DNA of 64,000 bases from Chloroflexota bacterium (GCA_024232355.1 JAAEPW010000406.1:1-64000), one strand, 5' to 3'; counted from the first letter of the stretch, positions 17,834 through 27,336 are shown. Program-made: numbers and translations. The notes: generated by a model from the letters alone, not told the origin.

Positions 17834-18541
17834 TTACGTAGTAAGCGCGCGATATGTGTCAGCGAACGTTACCGGATCAACCGCGTCCCCACGCTCGTCG
17901 TACACAAGTCGCCCTCGAACCAACATGATGACCCGTCGCTCTACTGTCAGTCCGCGCTCCATATTGTGGGTGGTCAATATGACGGTACACCCCTCTCCTG
18001 CCAGATCGGCCAAAAGATCGGTCAGGACCTGGGCCGCGCTGGGATCAAGTCCGGTGTACGGTTCGTCTAGCAGGAGCACTTGGGGTTGGTGAAGCACCGC
18101 GCGCGCCACCGACAACCGTTGCTGCATTCCGCGGGAAAAGGTGCGCACCAGGTCATGTCGTCGTGTAGCCAGTTCTACGCGCCCTAACAGACTTTCAATA
18201 CGAGCCCGAGTCTCATCCAGATCGTACATCTGCGCGTAAAAGTTGAGGTTTTGCTCAGCGGTCAAGTCATCGTAGAGTAAGGTGCGATGGGAAAGGAACC
18301 CAATACGACGGCGCACATCGTCGCCGGCCTGCGATGGATCTAGTCCAGCGATGCGCAGCGTGCCGGAAGTAGGGCGGCTCAACGTCGCCAATATGCGCAA
18401 GAGAGTAGTCTTGCCTGCCCCATTAGGCCCTACCAAAGTCACAAATTCTCCCGCCTCCACTGAAAGGTTCACGCCCGCCAAGGCAGTATGAGGACCAAAG
18501 GATTTTACCAGATTATGTACTTGAATCATTGAACTCACCAT
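17834..18541 (-). CDS. ccmA: ABC transporter ATP-binding protein, probable heme exporter subunit CcmA
   Basis: ATPase of the CcmAB(CD) complex, which releases holo-CcmE during cytochrome c maturation. It has Walker A GPNGAGKTT (about 38-46), a CcmA-like FLSHRTLLYDDLTAEQNL segment after the Q-loop, signature SRGMQQRLSVARA, Walker B VLLLDEP and the H-loop TTHN. The assignment rests on that segment plus the ccmE and ccmF genes upstream on the same strand. Neither ccmB nor ccmC is in the window. The start may instead be the ATG four codons in, which has GGTGAG before it. It lies 30 bases after the GT39 gene. Confidence 0.8.
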   Translation of the reverse strand: MVSSMIQVHNLVKSFGPHTALAGVNLSVEAGEFVTLVGPNGAGKTTLLRILATLSRPTSGTLRIAGLDPSQAGDDVRRRIGFLSHRTLLYDDLTAEQNLNFYAQMYDLDETRARIESLLGRVELATRRHDLVRTFSRGMQQRLSVARAVLHQPQVLLLDEPYTGLDPSAAQVLTDLLADLAGEGCTVILTTHNMERGLTVERRVIMLVRGRLVYDERGDAVDPVTFADTYRALTT

Positions 18542-18571
18542 GTGAAACGTAATTTGTAAAAAATAAAACGG

Positions 18572-21376
18572 TTATTTAGCATTGACGGCGATCTCGTTGG
18601 ATAGGATAACGTGATCTTGGCCTTGAGCTGTGCCTACACGGGTCACCGTCATAGAATCGTACAGTCCCACGATGAGCGTGGCAGAGCCTGTGTAGGTCGT
18701 GTCGTGAAAGGTCAATGTGTGCGTGTCTTTTATGACCTCGCCGTCCACCCAAGTGGTCGTAGGACGTTCGTTCTCCGCCGGGGGGCTGTCGTGTTGGGCG
18801 ATGAGATGCCCGTCGGCGGCCAAAAGTTGGGCAAAGACGGTACAAGTCGTCTCTAGCGGTGCGTTGTTCAACGCCTGCCAATAGAGGGTGAGGCGAAACG
18901 GTTGGCCCGCAACCATTTGGGCACTCTCCAATTCATAGCCCAGCAACTCGCTCCAGTCACCAAACTGCGCGCCGACAACCTGAGCCGACGATGGCGCTTC
19001 CCACAACATCGCCGGCTCGTCCAATTCCATTTGTCCCAGCAAGATGGTCCTATTATCTGTCACCAGTGTCAGGTCAGCTATACCGCGCCGAGGTGGATAG
19101 ATCATCTCACGCCGCTCGACGATGACCTCATTAACAGACCACTGGTCAGGAGAGTAGGCTGTGGTCAATAGCGAACCGTCAACCTTGGCCCACACTCGGC
19201 CATTTTGCGAGAGGCGAAGCTGTGGAGCGACCGACGGACGAGACGCCTCCTCAGCATGCCAGCGCAACAATACGGTCACTTGCTTGCCGGGCAATACGGA
19301 TCGAGGCAGCACGGCAAATTGCTCTAGCAGCAATCCATCGGCCATCAAGATCTCTTGGGGCGTTTCCCAGTCCACACCAGCCCACGTGCCGTATGGGTCG
19401 CTGTCGAAATTCCGCCCTGTCGTCAAGACCACTTCTCCTAGTGATAGGTCCTGTCCCATAGTAAGCTTGCCACTCTCGTCTGTTAGTGACAAACGAGCCA
19501 GCGTGTTCGCGTCGTACACGCCTACAACCAGGCGATGTGGTAACGGCGGTGTTCCTACCGGCACCGACACAACGTAAAAGTTCACCGTCTCTGTTCCAAC
19601 CGGCCAGTGTTGCGTATGAAGGCCAGTCTCATCCAGCAACAACACATCGGTCGAGGAAAGGCGGCGGTCCTCAACGTCGGTCAGCATGACGACGACCTTG
19701 TACGAGCTTGAGGACAATTCGTCCAGCCGCCAGCGCAGTGCAACGGTCACGGCGTTATCGGTTGTGACGCTGGGTTCGTACCAAATACCCGTTATCGTCA
19801 ATGGCCCAAATTGAGTTTGAGACTCGTTCCACACGGACGATTCAGGTAATGGACCAATAGGACCATCTATCGCATAGGTGCGCACGTCGAGGCCACGAAA
19901 GTCACGCCACTCCTCCAGCCGTCCCGTTTGCTCCAGCAGGAACGGTCTCAGCCCATGCAGGTCAGCTTTGGATGGCGCCCAGCGCACCAGGAAAAAACGT
20001 CGTTTGCCAGTTGCGAGTTCACCCATTTGCCGCACCCGGTCTGCACGGGGTTCGTCGCGGGCCATAGCGACGAGCGCCGGGCCGTCATAGTAGTAGGGTA
20101 CCGAATAGTCCCCGGGGCCAATCAGGATCACGTCGTCAATGGTAGCTGTCTTTTCCAGATAAGCGGCCACACCCCGCACATCGTCCTTGTGAAATCGTTC
20201 ATCGAAATATTGTACATATAGCCCCACGCAAAAAGTGAGGGCCAGAGTGAGAGCCAAAAGCACGCCGACGAGACGGAAAAGTGCAGTGGTGCGAGAGTAA
20301 TTGGTCAGCAGTACAGATAGAGAACGGCCTGCAACGAGAAACAGGGGAATGGAAAAGACGAGGGTGTAGCGCGGTTGGGCATCGGGCCAGATTTGCCATA
20401 GGGCAAAGCAAAAGGTCAAAGGAATCAAGCCAAGAAACAGTGTGGACCGCATCCGGCGGGGTCGGAGATCAATCCGGGAGGCGAACAAGAAAGCAAGGGG
20501 TGCAACCAAGGCCAGAATAGATATCCCCACGGCCAGCAATGTGATCTCCTCGACAGCAGCCTCATTTCCACTGACAATGAAACGCCAGATTCGGCGGGCA
20601 AAGGCGAGTGGGCCAGGAGGCACAACCCAGGATTCACGCACACTGCCCCGCGTGCGAAAATAGTCCCAGTTGAGAAATAGCTTCCACGCCCAGGGCGCAA
20701 ACAGAGCAGCAGCCAAAAACTGGCTGCCGATCCAATGGCGCAGCGAAAATCCCCGTCGCCGCCACAGGAACCAAAGCGCTAGCAGGAACAGGTTGGCATA
20801 AAAGATCCCCAGCACGGCAAAAAAATGAGAGTAGAGAAGTAGCGCCTCGACGACGGCCAGATCAACCCAGGGTCGGAGAGAGGCGTGTCCGCCGGACTCT
20901 TCCAAGCGGTGGAGGGTATAGATCAACAGCAGGTAGAACAGCGGCAGCAGGGCATAAACCCGGACCTCTTGGGAGTAAACAACGTAAAGTGGCGAAAAAG
21001 CAGTTACAGCCAAAGCCGCCAGGGCAGCGAAACGATCACGATGAAAGATGCTGTATCCCACCCGATAAACGACGGGCAATAAAAGTACACCGAAAAACGA
21101 CGACAGGTAACGGAGACTCAACTCGCTGGTTCCGGCCAACCGCGCCCAGAAAGCCAGTAGGGCATAGTGGAGCGGCGGTTGATCCCAGTGTACGTCCGTC
21201 ACGCTGCTCGGCAGACCCAGCATAGCGGCCAGCCCGTCCTGTGCCATATGAAGGCTATACGCCTCATCCCACCAAAAGCTCTGGTAGGTAATGTGGTAGA
21301 GCCGCAGCGCAAAGCCAAAAAAGGTCAAAAGATAAGGCACAGCACGCAACCAACGATCAAACCGGCTACGCCTCAC
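18572..21376 (-). CDS. GT39-like (PMT/ArnT type) membrane glycosyltransferase with extended C-terminal region
   Basis: Predicted polyprenyl-phosphate-sugar glycosyltransferase of the GT-C fold. Early membrane segments flank FWWDEAYSLHMAQ (about 34-46), with the Asp-Glu pair expected in the first outer loop, and WDQPPLHYALLAFWARL (about 64-80). About ten or eleven membrane helices fill the first 420 residues. The remaining 500 residues are beta-rich and extracytoplasmic, with no recognised catalytic motif; 934 residues is long for the family. The GTG start (21376) lies 8 bases after the preceding gene. The target is unknown; its place among ccm genes may be chance or link it to surface cytochromes. 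Confidence 0.85.
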   Translation of the reverse strand: MRRSRFDRWLRAVPYLLTFFGFALRLYHITYQSFWWDEAYSLHMAQDGLAAMLGLPSSVTDVHWDQPPLHYALLAFWARLAGTSELSLRYLSSFFGVLLLPVVYRVGYSIFHRDRFAALAALAVTAFSPLYVVYSQEVRVYALLPLFYLLLIYTLHRLEESGGHASLRPWVDLAVVEALLLYSHFFAVLGIFYANLFLLALWFLWRRRGFSLRHWIGSQFLAAALFAPWAWKLFLNWDYFRTRGSVRESWVVPPGPLAFARRIWRFIVSGNEAAVEEITLLAVGISILALVAPLAFLFASRIDLRPRRMRSTLFLGLIPLTFCFALWQIWPDAQPRYTLVFSIPLFLVAGRSLSVLLTNYSRTTALFRLVGVLLALTLALTFCVGLYVQYFDERFHKDDVRGVAAYLEKTATIDDVILIGPGDYSVPYYYDGPALVAMARDEPRADRVRQMGELATGKRRFFLVRWAPSKADLHGLRPFLLEQTGRLEEWRDFRGLDVRTYAIDGPIGPLPESSVWNESQTQFGPLTITGIWYEPSVTTDNAVTVALRWRLDELSSSSYKVVVMLTDVEDRRLSSTDVLLLDETGLHTQHWPVGTETVNFYVVSVPVGTPPLPHRLVVGVYDANTLARLSLTDESGKLTMGQDLSLGEVVLTTGRNFDSDPYGTWAGVDWETPQEILMADGLLLEQFAVLPRSVLPGKQVTVLLRWHAEEASRPSVAPQLRLSQNGRVWAKVDGSLLTTAYSPDQWSVNEVIVERREMIYPPRRGIADLTLVTDNRTILLGQMELDEPAMLWEAPSSAQVVGAQFGDWSELLGYELESAQMVAGQPFRLTLYWQALNNAPLETTCTVFAQLLAADGHLIAQHDSPPAENERPTTTWVDGEVIKDTHTLTFHDTTYTGSATLIVGLYDSMTVTRVGTAQGQDHVILSNEIAVNAK

Positions 21377-21384
21377 CCTTCTTT

Positions 21385-22569
21385 TTACTCCTCTTCCTTC
21401 ATTAGACGACGTAATTGCTGCTTGAGAGACTGGCGCTTTTTAAGATATGATCCCTCTTCCACCTGCCCCACCTCGAAATCTGCGTCCAGCGCGGCGATGG
21501 TCTCTATCAATGAGCGAGCCTGTAACGGGAGCGTCTCTAGAGTTTTTGGGGATTGCCACAGCCAGTAAATCACCGCCACGGCTACTGCCAGTACCACCAG
21601 CCCAATGCTGCTCTCCTGCGTCGTGCTGAGGGGTAGGGTCGAGTCTGGTAAGGCAGAGGGCGGCATCATTGTCTCTGGTTGGGCAACTAGGGCAAAATTC
21701 AGGACCTCTCCCACTGCCAGCGGTCCGGCAGTATAGGAAAGCGCCTGGCCCATCTGGGTGTTCATACTTTCACCCGGAACAATCATGTTTCCTTCCAATG
21801 CCAAACCTTCTACAGAAATCAGAATCACGACAGAAGTCACCGGCACCTCAAAAGTGCGCTCTATCTGCATCCCTTCCTGGTATAAAAGCTGGTAACTGAA
21901 AAGCACTTCAGTGGTGGCATTACCCGGCGGAATTGGTTCCGTATCGGTAAAGCCTCCCGCATATTCCAGAAATCGCTCTTCGGATCCGGGATCGTCAAAG
22001 TGCAGTTCTTCCGCGCCGTCAGGCAAGGCAAAGTTCAACGTGGTCCGTTGTCCTGTATCGGTGCCCTCGACGCCCACATAGGTTCGGTCGCCTGTGTTGT
22101 TGATCAGACAGTATTCGCCTACCTGAATACGATCTCCACCGCCACTGATAAACACGTGCATCTGGGTAATCTGGACCTCGGCGGGATCATCTGTGGTCTC
22201 GTAGATAATTACGGGCAGACTGATTTCCTGTTGTTCAGGTTCAAAGGTGACAAACTCGGAGGCATAGGTCACGTCCTGGTAAACGGTGCGCGCTACAACA
22301 ATGTCTCCGACCTCTGGCGTGAGGCCATCAAAGTAAAAAGTGTTATCGGCAGATAACGTGGTGGTGTAGGTTCCCACCTCTTCCATCCCAGAAAAGAGAT
22401 GCAGCGTGATAGGCAGATCTGCCGGAATCACACCGTCAGTAGTCCCGTTGGTCACCTGACCAAACACTGAAATCTCGTCTGTCTGCGGAAGGGGTGTCCA
22501 GGCCGTTGACAGTGACAAGGCCAAAAGAGCCAGAGCAAACGAGAGACGTGAAATGTAAAGAGTTCTCAT
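21385..22569 (-). CDS. Secreted and membrane-anchored protein of the cytochrome c maturation cluster
   Basis: Exact function unknown. A signal peptide (residues about 1-25) leads to a carboxypeptidase-regulatory-like beta domain (FGQVTNGTTDGVIPADLPITL..., about 38-125) and a second beta domain. One helix near residue 340 (SIGLVVLAVAVAVIYWLW) precedes a cytoplasmic tail, LIETIAALDADFEVGQVEEG then a Lys/Arg-rich end. That tail resembles the short IAALDDxFExGxI helix pairs found in CcmI-like and zinc-ribbon proteins next to ccm genes. The ATG at 22569 is chosen because it begins the signal peptide, follows AGGGAAG and sits 1 base after the zinc-ribbon gene. Confidence 0.65.
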   Translation of the reverse strand: MRTLYISRLSFALALLALSLSTAWTPLPQTDEISVFGQVTNGTTDGVIPADLPITLHLFSGMEEVGTYTTTLSADNTFYFDGLTPEVGDIVVARTVYQDVTYASEFVTFEPEQQEISLPVIIYETTDDPAEVQITQMHVFISGGGDRIQVGEYCLINNTGDRTYVGVEGTDTGQRTTLNFALPDGAEELHFDDPGSEERFLEYAGGFTDTEPIPPGNATTEVLFSYQLLYQEGMQIERTFEVPVTSVVILISVEGLALEGNMIVPGESMNTQMGQALSYTAGPLAVGEVLNFALVAQPETMMPPSALPDSTLPLSTTQESSIGLVVLAVAVAVIYWLWQSPKTLETLPLQARSLIETIAALDADFEVGQVEEGSYLKKRQSLKQQLRRLMKEEE

Positions 22570-22570
22570 T

Positions 22571-22846
22571 CTAATCTTCCCTTTTGAGCTGCGTCCCACA
22601 TCCCGGACAAAAACGGTCGTTGGACTGGACGCGACGCCCACACTGGAAGCAAAAATTTACGGGTTCGGCGTCCGCTTTTACAGAATCCATATCCACTCCC
22701 TGGGAACGGGCCTGGGCAACCCAGGTTTCGATGTCTCGATCCAAGTTCGCGCCATCGCTCGCAGCCACAGTACGAAAAGGCCGTGCCAGGTAAACACCCA
22801 CAATCAAAGTTGCGGCAATTCCAACTAGAACAGATCCAACACTCAT
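22571..22846 (-). CDS. Small membrane protein with a zinc-ribbon
   Basis: 91 residues: one N-terminal helix (VGSVLVGIAATLIVGVYLARP), a linker, then NFCFQCGRRVQSNDRFCPGC with paired CxxC motifs for one zinc ion. Proteins of this layout often sit beside cytochrome c maturation genes in Chloroflexi, possibly as assembly factors; the role is inferred from context. The ATG at 22846 has GAGG six bases before it. A GTG at 22858, which overlaps the stop of the ccmF fusion, and an ATG at 22852 are alternatives. It is immediately followed by the next gene. Confidence 0.75.
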   Translation of the reverse strand: MSVGSVLVGIAATLIVGVYLARPFRTVAASDGANLDRDIETWVAQARSQGVDMDSVKADAEPVNFCFQCGRRVQSNDRFCPGCGTQLKRED

Positions 22847-22857
22847 ATCCATCCTCA

Positions 22858-25428
22858 CTATCTCCCCAACAGACTATCCAATTCCACACGCAACTGTTCC
22901 GCGGTCACCTGGCCGATATGAAAGTAGCCCATATTGCCTTGCGAGTCTATCACAAAAGTCTCCGGCACACCGGTGCTGCCGTAGGCAGTATAGATATCAC
23001 CGTCCACATCCATTCCTTGTGGATAGGTGATGCCAAAGCGGGAGATCATCTCTCGCACAGCGGTCTCCTCATCCTGATAGGCGACACCGACAAAAGTAAC
23101 TCCCTGCTCTTGATACTCTTCCCAAACCGCTTGCAGATCAGGCATTTCTTCTTCACAGGACAAGCACCAGGTGGCCCAAAAGTTGATTACGGTCACTTGC
23201 CCGCGCAGTTCAGAGAGGGTCAACGTGGAACCATCCAGCATATCAAGGGAAAAATCCGGTGCCGGCTGACCGGAAAGGGGCCTCCCCGCAAATCGGGCGG
23301 CCACGCCATGGCCAGGCGGCCACCACATCGTCCAGCCAGCAACGACGAGTAATAGCGCCCCTGTCGCCAGACCAACGGTAGCTCCAAATGACCGGCGACG
23401 GGCAAACGGAACAGACACACGCGCGGTTTTCACTGGCGGCCCAAGCGCTGCAATTGCCCCGCCAGCCATAAAAATCAGACCACCCAACCACAAGAAATTG
23501 GCCAGCGGATTGACGTACACCTTGAGGGTCGCCGTCGCCCCATTGTCGCCCCAACCCGCTAGAACCAGGTACAAATCCTCCCGCAAGCCCGACCACAACG
23601 CCGGGATTGCCACGGTCTGATCATAACCCTCGTACTGATCCATCTGAGGATGGAGTGTGGTCAAATAGACCTCGTCACGGTAGACCGAGATAGGAGCCCG
23701 CGTCGCCATTTGGTTAATGGCGGGCCTACTCTGAAGCTGCATGTATTCGCTTTCGGTAACTCGCTCGCCAGAAGAGAGAACAATCTCATATTGCAGATTT
23801 GTATCAAAGAGCAGCTTGTAGTCCCCCACGGAGGCCAGTTCCCCGCGAGCGAGCACCACCTCATCCTCAATGGTATACATGCGAGTACCAATGATGCCCA
23901 GAGTCATCAGGAGCACACCCACATGTACGAGGTAGCCACCATACTTGCGACGATTGCGCTCAAAGAGAGACAAAAAGGCTTGAAATAAACTTTCCTCAAG
24001 TTGTCGACTGCGGGCAAAGGTATCTCGCACATACTCTAACAAGGTTGTCGCTCCGGCCAGACCGACAATAGCAAATCCAACAAGGGAAATTGCCCGCGTA
24101 AAACCCGCCAAGTAAGCGGTGATCGTCACCAAAACGGCACCGACCAGGGCAGGCAGGCCACGCGCCCGCAGCCGACGCAGCGCGGCAGCCGCCTGCCCCA
24201 AAAGCGGGCAGACCCCCATCATCAATGCCAGCACGGCAAACTGCGGACCCGTCACCCGATCGAACCAAGCGGGACCAGCCTCAAAACGTTGGTCTATGAG
24301 GCCCTCTGTAATCGTGGGGAGCACGCTGCCGATGAATACCGAAGCCGTGAGGATGAGAAAGAGGAATAGGGTTAGGAAAAACATCCCATCGCGCGAGAGC
24401 AATCCCTCCAATGGACGTGGGTTGGTCAAAAGATCCCGACGGTTGATCGCAAAAACCAGCGACCCCATCAGTGTCAATCCAATAGCGGCCAAAAAGTAGG
24501 GCCCCAGATTAGAGCGGCCAAAAGCGTGAACCGATTGGATCACTCCACTTCGAGTGGCAAAGGTACCAAAGAGAACCAATGCAAAAGACAATACAGCCAA
24601 AAGTAGATTCCACCCACGGAACCCTCTTTTCTGTTCTTGCATCACCGAGCTATGCAAGAGAGCGGTGGCCGTGAACCAGGGCAATAACCCGGCGTTCTCC
24701 ACCGGATCCCAAGCCCAGTATCCACCCCAGCCCAACACGTCATAGGCCCAGCGAGCCCCTAAAAAGAGACCCAACCCCAGAAAGAGCCAGGCTGCCAAGG
24801 TCCAGCGACGGACAGCGGCAGGCCACTCTTCCACTTGCCGTTTGGCCAAAGCTGCCAGCGCAAAGGCAAAGGGCACTGCCAACCCTACATATCCTAGATA
24901 CAAGGCCGGTGGATGGAAAACCATGCCAAAGTGACGCAGCAGGGGGTTCAGTCCCTGTCCATCCAAGGGCACTGTCGTCAGCTGGAAGAATGGATTGGAT
25001 AGGAATAGAGTCACGGCCGTGAAGAAAGCCGTAATAAGGTTGAGAAAGACCGTTGCCCATGGAAGCAAGGACCGCATCCGTTCTGAGGGGCGACTCACGA
25101 CCAGAGCAGCGAAAAGCGCCTGAAGAAAGGCCCACAACAACAACGACCCTTCTTGCCCCGCCCATACGGCCGAGATCTTCCAATAGAGCGGAAGCGCCCG
25201 GTTAGAGTGTTCGGCTACGTATCGGACTTGGAACTGATCACTCAAAAAGGCAAACAGAAGGAGCAAAAAAGCCAGTGCCAAGAGACCTGTCGTGGCATAG
25301 ACGCCGTTACGCGCGCTTTTTGCCCAGCGTGAATCAGATTGACGAACACCCCAAAAAGCAGCAAAGGCCGCGTAAAGAGCCACGGCCAGTGCCAAGCCCG
25401 TAAGAAAAGAACCTACTTCTGCCAGCAT
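22858..25428 (-). CDS. ccmF: CcmF fused to a CcmG/ResA-like thioredoxin domain
   Basis: CcmF is the membrane heme lyase that joins heme to apocytochrome c; CcmG/ResA proteins reduce its cysteines. Residues about 1-660 form CcmF with some 14 membrane helices and the tryptophan-rich GGYWAWDPVENAGLLPW motif (about 236-252). After a further helix (about 680-700) comes a complete thioredoxin-like domain, APDFSLDMLDGSTLTLSELR (about 723) with active-site WCLSC (Cys 755 and 758) and GVPETFVID (cis-Pro loop). The two are normally separate genes. No stop or frameshift lies between them, so the fusion is real as sequenced. The ATG overlaps the ccmE stop (TGATG) with GGAGG before it. Confidence 0.93.
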   Translation of the reverse strand: MLAEVGSFLTGLALAVALYAAFAAFWGVRQSDSRWAKSARNGVYATTGLLALAFLLLLFAFLSDQFQVRYVAEHSNRALPLYWKISAVWAGQEGSLLLWAFLQALFAALVVSRPSERMRSLLPWATVFLNLITAFFTAVTLFLSNPFFQLTTVPLDGQGLNPLLRHFGMVFHPPALYLGYVGLAVPFAFALAALAKRQVEEWPAAVRRWTLAAWLFLGLGLFLGARWAYDVLGWGGYWAWDPVENAGLLPWFTATALLHSSVMQEQKRGFRGWNLLLAVLSFALVLFGTFATRSGVIQSVHAFGRSNLGPYFLAAIGLTLMGSLVFAINRRDLLTNPRPLEGLLSRDGMFFLTLFLFLILTASVFIGSVLPTITEGLIDQRFEAGPAWFDRVTGPQFAVLALMMGVCPLLGQAAAALRRLRARGLPALVGAVLVTITAYLAGFTRAISLVGFAIVGLAGATTLLEYVRDTFARSRQLEESLFQAFLSLFERNRRKYGGYLVHVGVLLMTLGIIGTRMYTIEDEVVLARGELASVGDYKLLFDTNLQYEIVLSSGERVTESEYMQLQSRPAINQMATRAPISVYRDEVYLTTLHPQMDQYEGYDQTVAIPALWSGLREDLYLVLAGWGDNGATATLKVYVNPLANFLWLGGLIFMAGGAIAALGPPVKTARVSVPFARRRSFGATVGLATGALLLVVAGWTMWWPPGHGVAARFAGRPLSGQPAPDFSLDMLDGSTLTLSELRGQVTVINFWATWCLSCEEEMPDLQAVWEEYQEQGVTFVGVAYQDEETAVREMISRFGITYPQGMDVDGDIYTAYGSTGVPETFVIDSQGNMGYFHIGQVTAEQLRVELDSLLGR

Positions 25429-25913
25429 CAAGAACCCTCCGCCTGTTCAGGAATATCCTCCTCATAGCGTGTGGGGCACTTGAGAAGCACTTCATCGGCA
25501 TGAAAGCGGCCATCTGCCCCCAACTGACCACGCATAATGGCCTGTGCCTCGTGCTGCAAGAGGTCGGGTTTTACATCGTCAAACACGACATCCAGACGAG
25601 GGGCGTTGGGATCGTTCACGGCAGTATTGAGAACAGCCGCCAAACCCCCGGCCCGCTCTATCTCTCCAGGGTCACCCGGTATCTGGACAACGGTGAACGT
25701 CACCTGGGGAACAGAACTATCGTAAGAGATCGTGCTCCCCAGAACCGCGCCAGAGATGGTAATGTTACGATTGCCAGCACCGTCCCCCATTGCATGAAGC
25801 TCCTCGATGGTAAGGAAATAATGAGCGGTACTGCCAGTGCTACTGACGATCAAATATGCCACGGCGACCACAATGAGCATCCCCGCAACAATAAACTTGA
25901 CCTTGCCTACCAT
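25428..25913 (-). CDS. ccmE: Cytochrome c maturation protein CcmE, cysteine variant
   Basis: Periplasmic-side heme chaperone anchored by one N-terminal helix (residues about 5-24). An OB-fold domain ends in ADEVLLKCPTRYEE. In most CcmE proteins a histidine binds heme covalently; here the site is Cys 146 in a CxxxY motif (Tyr 150). That variant is known from Desulfovibrio and archaea, where the Ccm system lacks CcmH. I see no ccmH in this window. GGAGG 8 bases before the ATG at 25913 fixes the start; an upstream in-frame ATG six codons away lies within that ribosome site. A strong promoter precedes it. Confidence 0.93.
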   Translation of the reverse strand: MVGKVKFIVAGMLIVVAVAYLIVSSTGSTAHYFLTIEELHAMGDGAGNRNITISGAVLGSTISYDSSVPQVTFTVVQIPGDPGEIERAGGLAAVLNTAVNDPNAPRLDVVFDDVKPDLLQHEAQAIMRGQLGADGRFHADEVLLKCPTRYEEDIPEQAEGS

Positions 25914-25984
25914 AATCTTTGCCTCCTGCATATCTGAGTTGTATTGCTAAAAAGCCGCAACCTCGGCCCGAAGTTTGGTTTTGG

Positions 25985-26013
25985 ACTATACCACGAATGG
26001 AAAGCACTGTCAA
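25985..26013 (-). promoter_or_regulatory. Predicted sigma70 promoter of the ccm operon
   Basis: Minus strand: TTGACA (26013-26008), 17-base spacer, TATAGT (25990-25985). It lies about 75 bases before ccmE. Confidence 0.8.
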
Positions 26014-26067
26014 TTCACCGGTTTTTGACCATGAGCATTTTGCATCTCGACACTTTTCGAGCACGAC

Positions 26068-26085
26068 ATGGGTAAATATACCCAT
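26068..26085. promoter_or_regulatory. Palindrome upstream of the ccm promoter
   Basis: ATGGGTA and TACCCAT around a 4-base spacer. It lies about 55 bases upstream of the -35 box; a possible operator or activator site. Confidence 0.3.
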
Positions 26086-26343
26086 TCAATTTTGGGTACA
26101 CTTCCCCCATCTATTTAGTTGTACGCTATCGAAAAGGAGTACTTGTCGAAGGGAATGGTTCATTTTTCTATGAAAATAGGTTTGCACTTTCCAAACGGTT
26201 TAAAATTACCCGCATCCACTTGTTCATTTTCAGAGACAAAATCACCTGATTTTGGCGCAAAAACTGCCCGTGGAGATACTTTTAAAGCGAACGATCTCGT
26301 AATTTGGCCAGTCATTAGTCTCTAAATAAAACAAGAGCTGGCG

Positions 26344-26740
26344 TTGATTACGTTTCTACCGCCAATGCCACAGGCTGCGAAAAATACCCCAGTGCCTTAC
26401 CTCAAGCACAGTTATATCTATGTACAGGTTAACAAAGATGCCGCAACTGATTTCTACACCTGCGAAGGCGGCAATCTCGAATGGCAGCTTTTAGTCGGTG
26501 ATCATGAACTGGCTGTCGAGTACCTGGCAGACGAAGAGGTTTTGACGACTGAACAGGCAGAACAGTACGCTTATGTAACATCGCTCATGAATGACGTGCA
26601 CATGTCGCACTCGATGGAATTCCCCTATCCTCAGTGTAACGTGCCACGAAGGCAAACTAGAGGCAGCACTGACAGAGGAGAAATTTGACGTGGAGACCTG
26701 CAAAACAGTAGACCGTTCCAGATCAATGTCCTGTGGATAG
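26344..26740 (+). pseudogene. Possible frameshifted hypothetical gene
   Basis: The frame from about 26365 reads sensibly (DFYTCEGGNLEWQLLVGD, EEVLTTEQAEQYAYVT) to about 26630. There the adjacent frame takes over with TCHEGKLEAALTEEKFDVET before a stop at 26740. The residue make-up looks protein-like, but I recognise no family and there is no clear ribosome site. It could be chance. The rest of 25914-26767 holds the ccm promoter, a palindrome and nothing else I can assign. Confidence 0.3.
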
Positions 26741-26767
26741 CTTTAGTAGATATCCGCATGCTATACT

Positions 26768-27322
26768 CTATGTTGCACGAGGCACCTGGGCCCTCAGTTC
26801 CTTGCTAAAAATTTCGAACGTAGCCTGATCTGAAAGGCAAAAGATCACCCAACTCAGACCCGTTGTGCCTCGTAAATGAGCAATGACTGCACCCAACATC
26901 ACATGCGCCGCTTCATTCATCGGATAGCCAAAAATGCCGGTACTAACAGGAGGTATAGTGATAGATTTTAGTTTGTGCTCTTTTGCTATTTGCAAAACAG
27001 AATTCACTGCCGATCCCAAGAGTTCTGCCGCGCGCGGCTGGGCATCATAGATCGGTCCCACGGCGTGGATGACGTAACGCGCTTTCAGGTTTCCGCCAGA
27101 CGTAATGGCGGCAGAGCCAGTGCGGACCAAACCGCGCTCACGTACCCACTCGTTACTCTCCTGTTGGATGATTGGGCCACCTGCAAGAGAGATGATTTCA
27201 GACAAACCGCCGCCATGAATCAATCCCTGAGTAGCAGCATTGACGATGGCATCGGTGGTCATCTGGGTAATGTCGCCCTGGACCAATTCCAGAGTGGTGC
27301 GGTTGATCTGAACTTTCATCAT
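26768..27322 (-). CDS. Macro domain protein (ADP-ribose binding or hydrolysing)
   Basis: Single macro domain of 184 residues. Family marks: LVQGDITQMTTDAIVNAAT (first ligand loop, about 13-31), a GGG loop (HGGGLSEIISLAGG, about 36-49) and IPPVSTGIFGYPMNEAAHV (phosphate loop, about 122-140). Such enzymes remove ADP-ribose from proteins or deacetylate O-acetyl-ADP-ribose. The second loop lacks the most common GGGGV form. AGGGAG precedes the ATG. It lies 14 bases after the FGGY kinase gene, as the last gene of the P-type ATPase operon. Confidence 0.92.
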   Translation of the reverse strand: MMKVQINRTTLELVQGDITQMTTDAIVNAATQGLIHGGGLSEIISLAGGPIIQQESNEWVRERGLVRTGSAAITSGGNLKARYVIHAVGPIYDAQPRAAELLGSAVNSVLQIAKEHKLKSITIPPVSTGIFGYPMNEAAHVMLGAVIAHLRGTTGLSWVIFCLSDQATFEIFSKELRAQVPRAT

Positions 27323-27336
27323 GTCTCCCTACCAGC

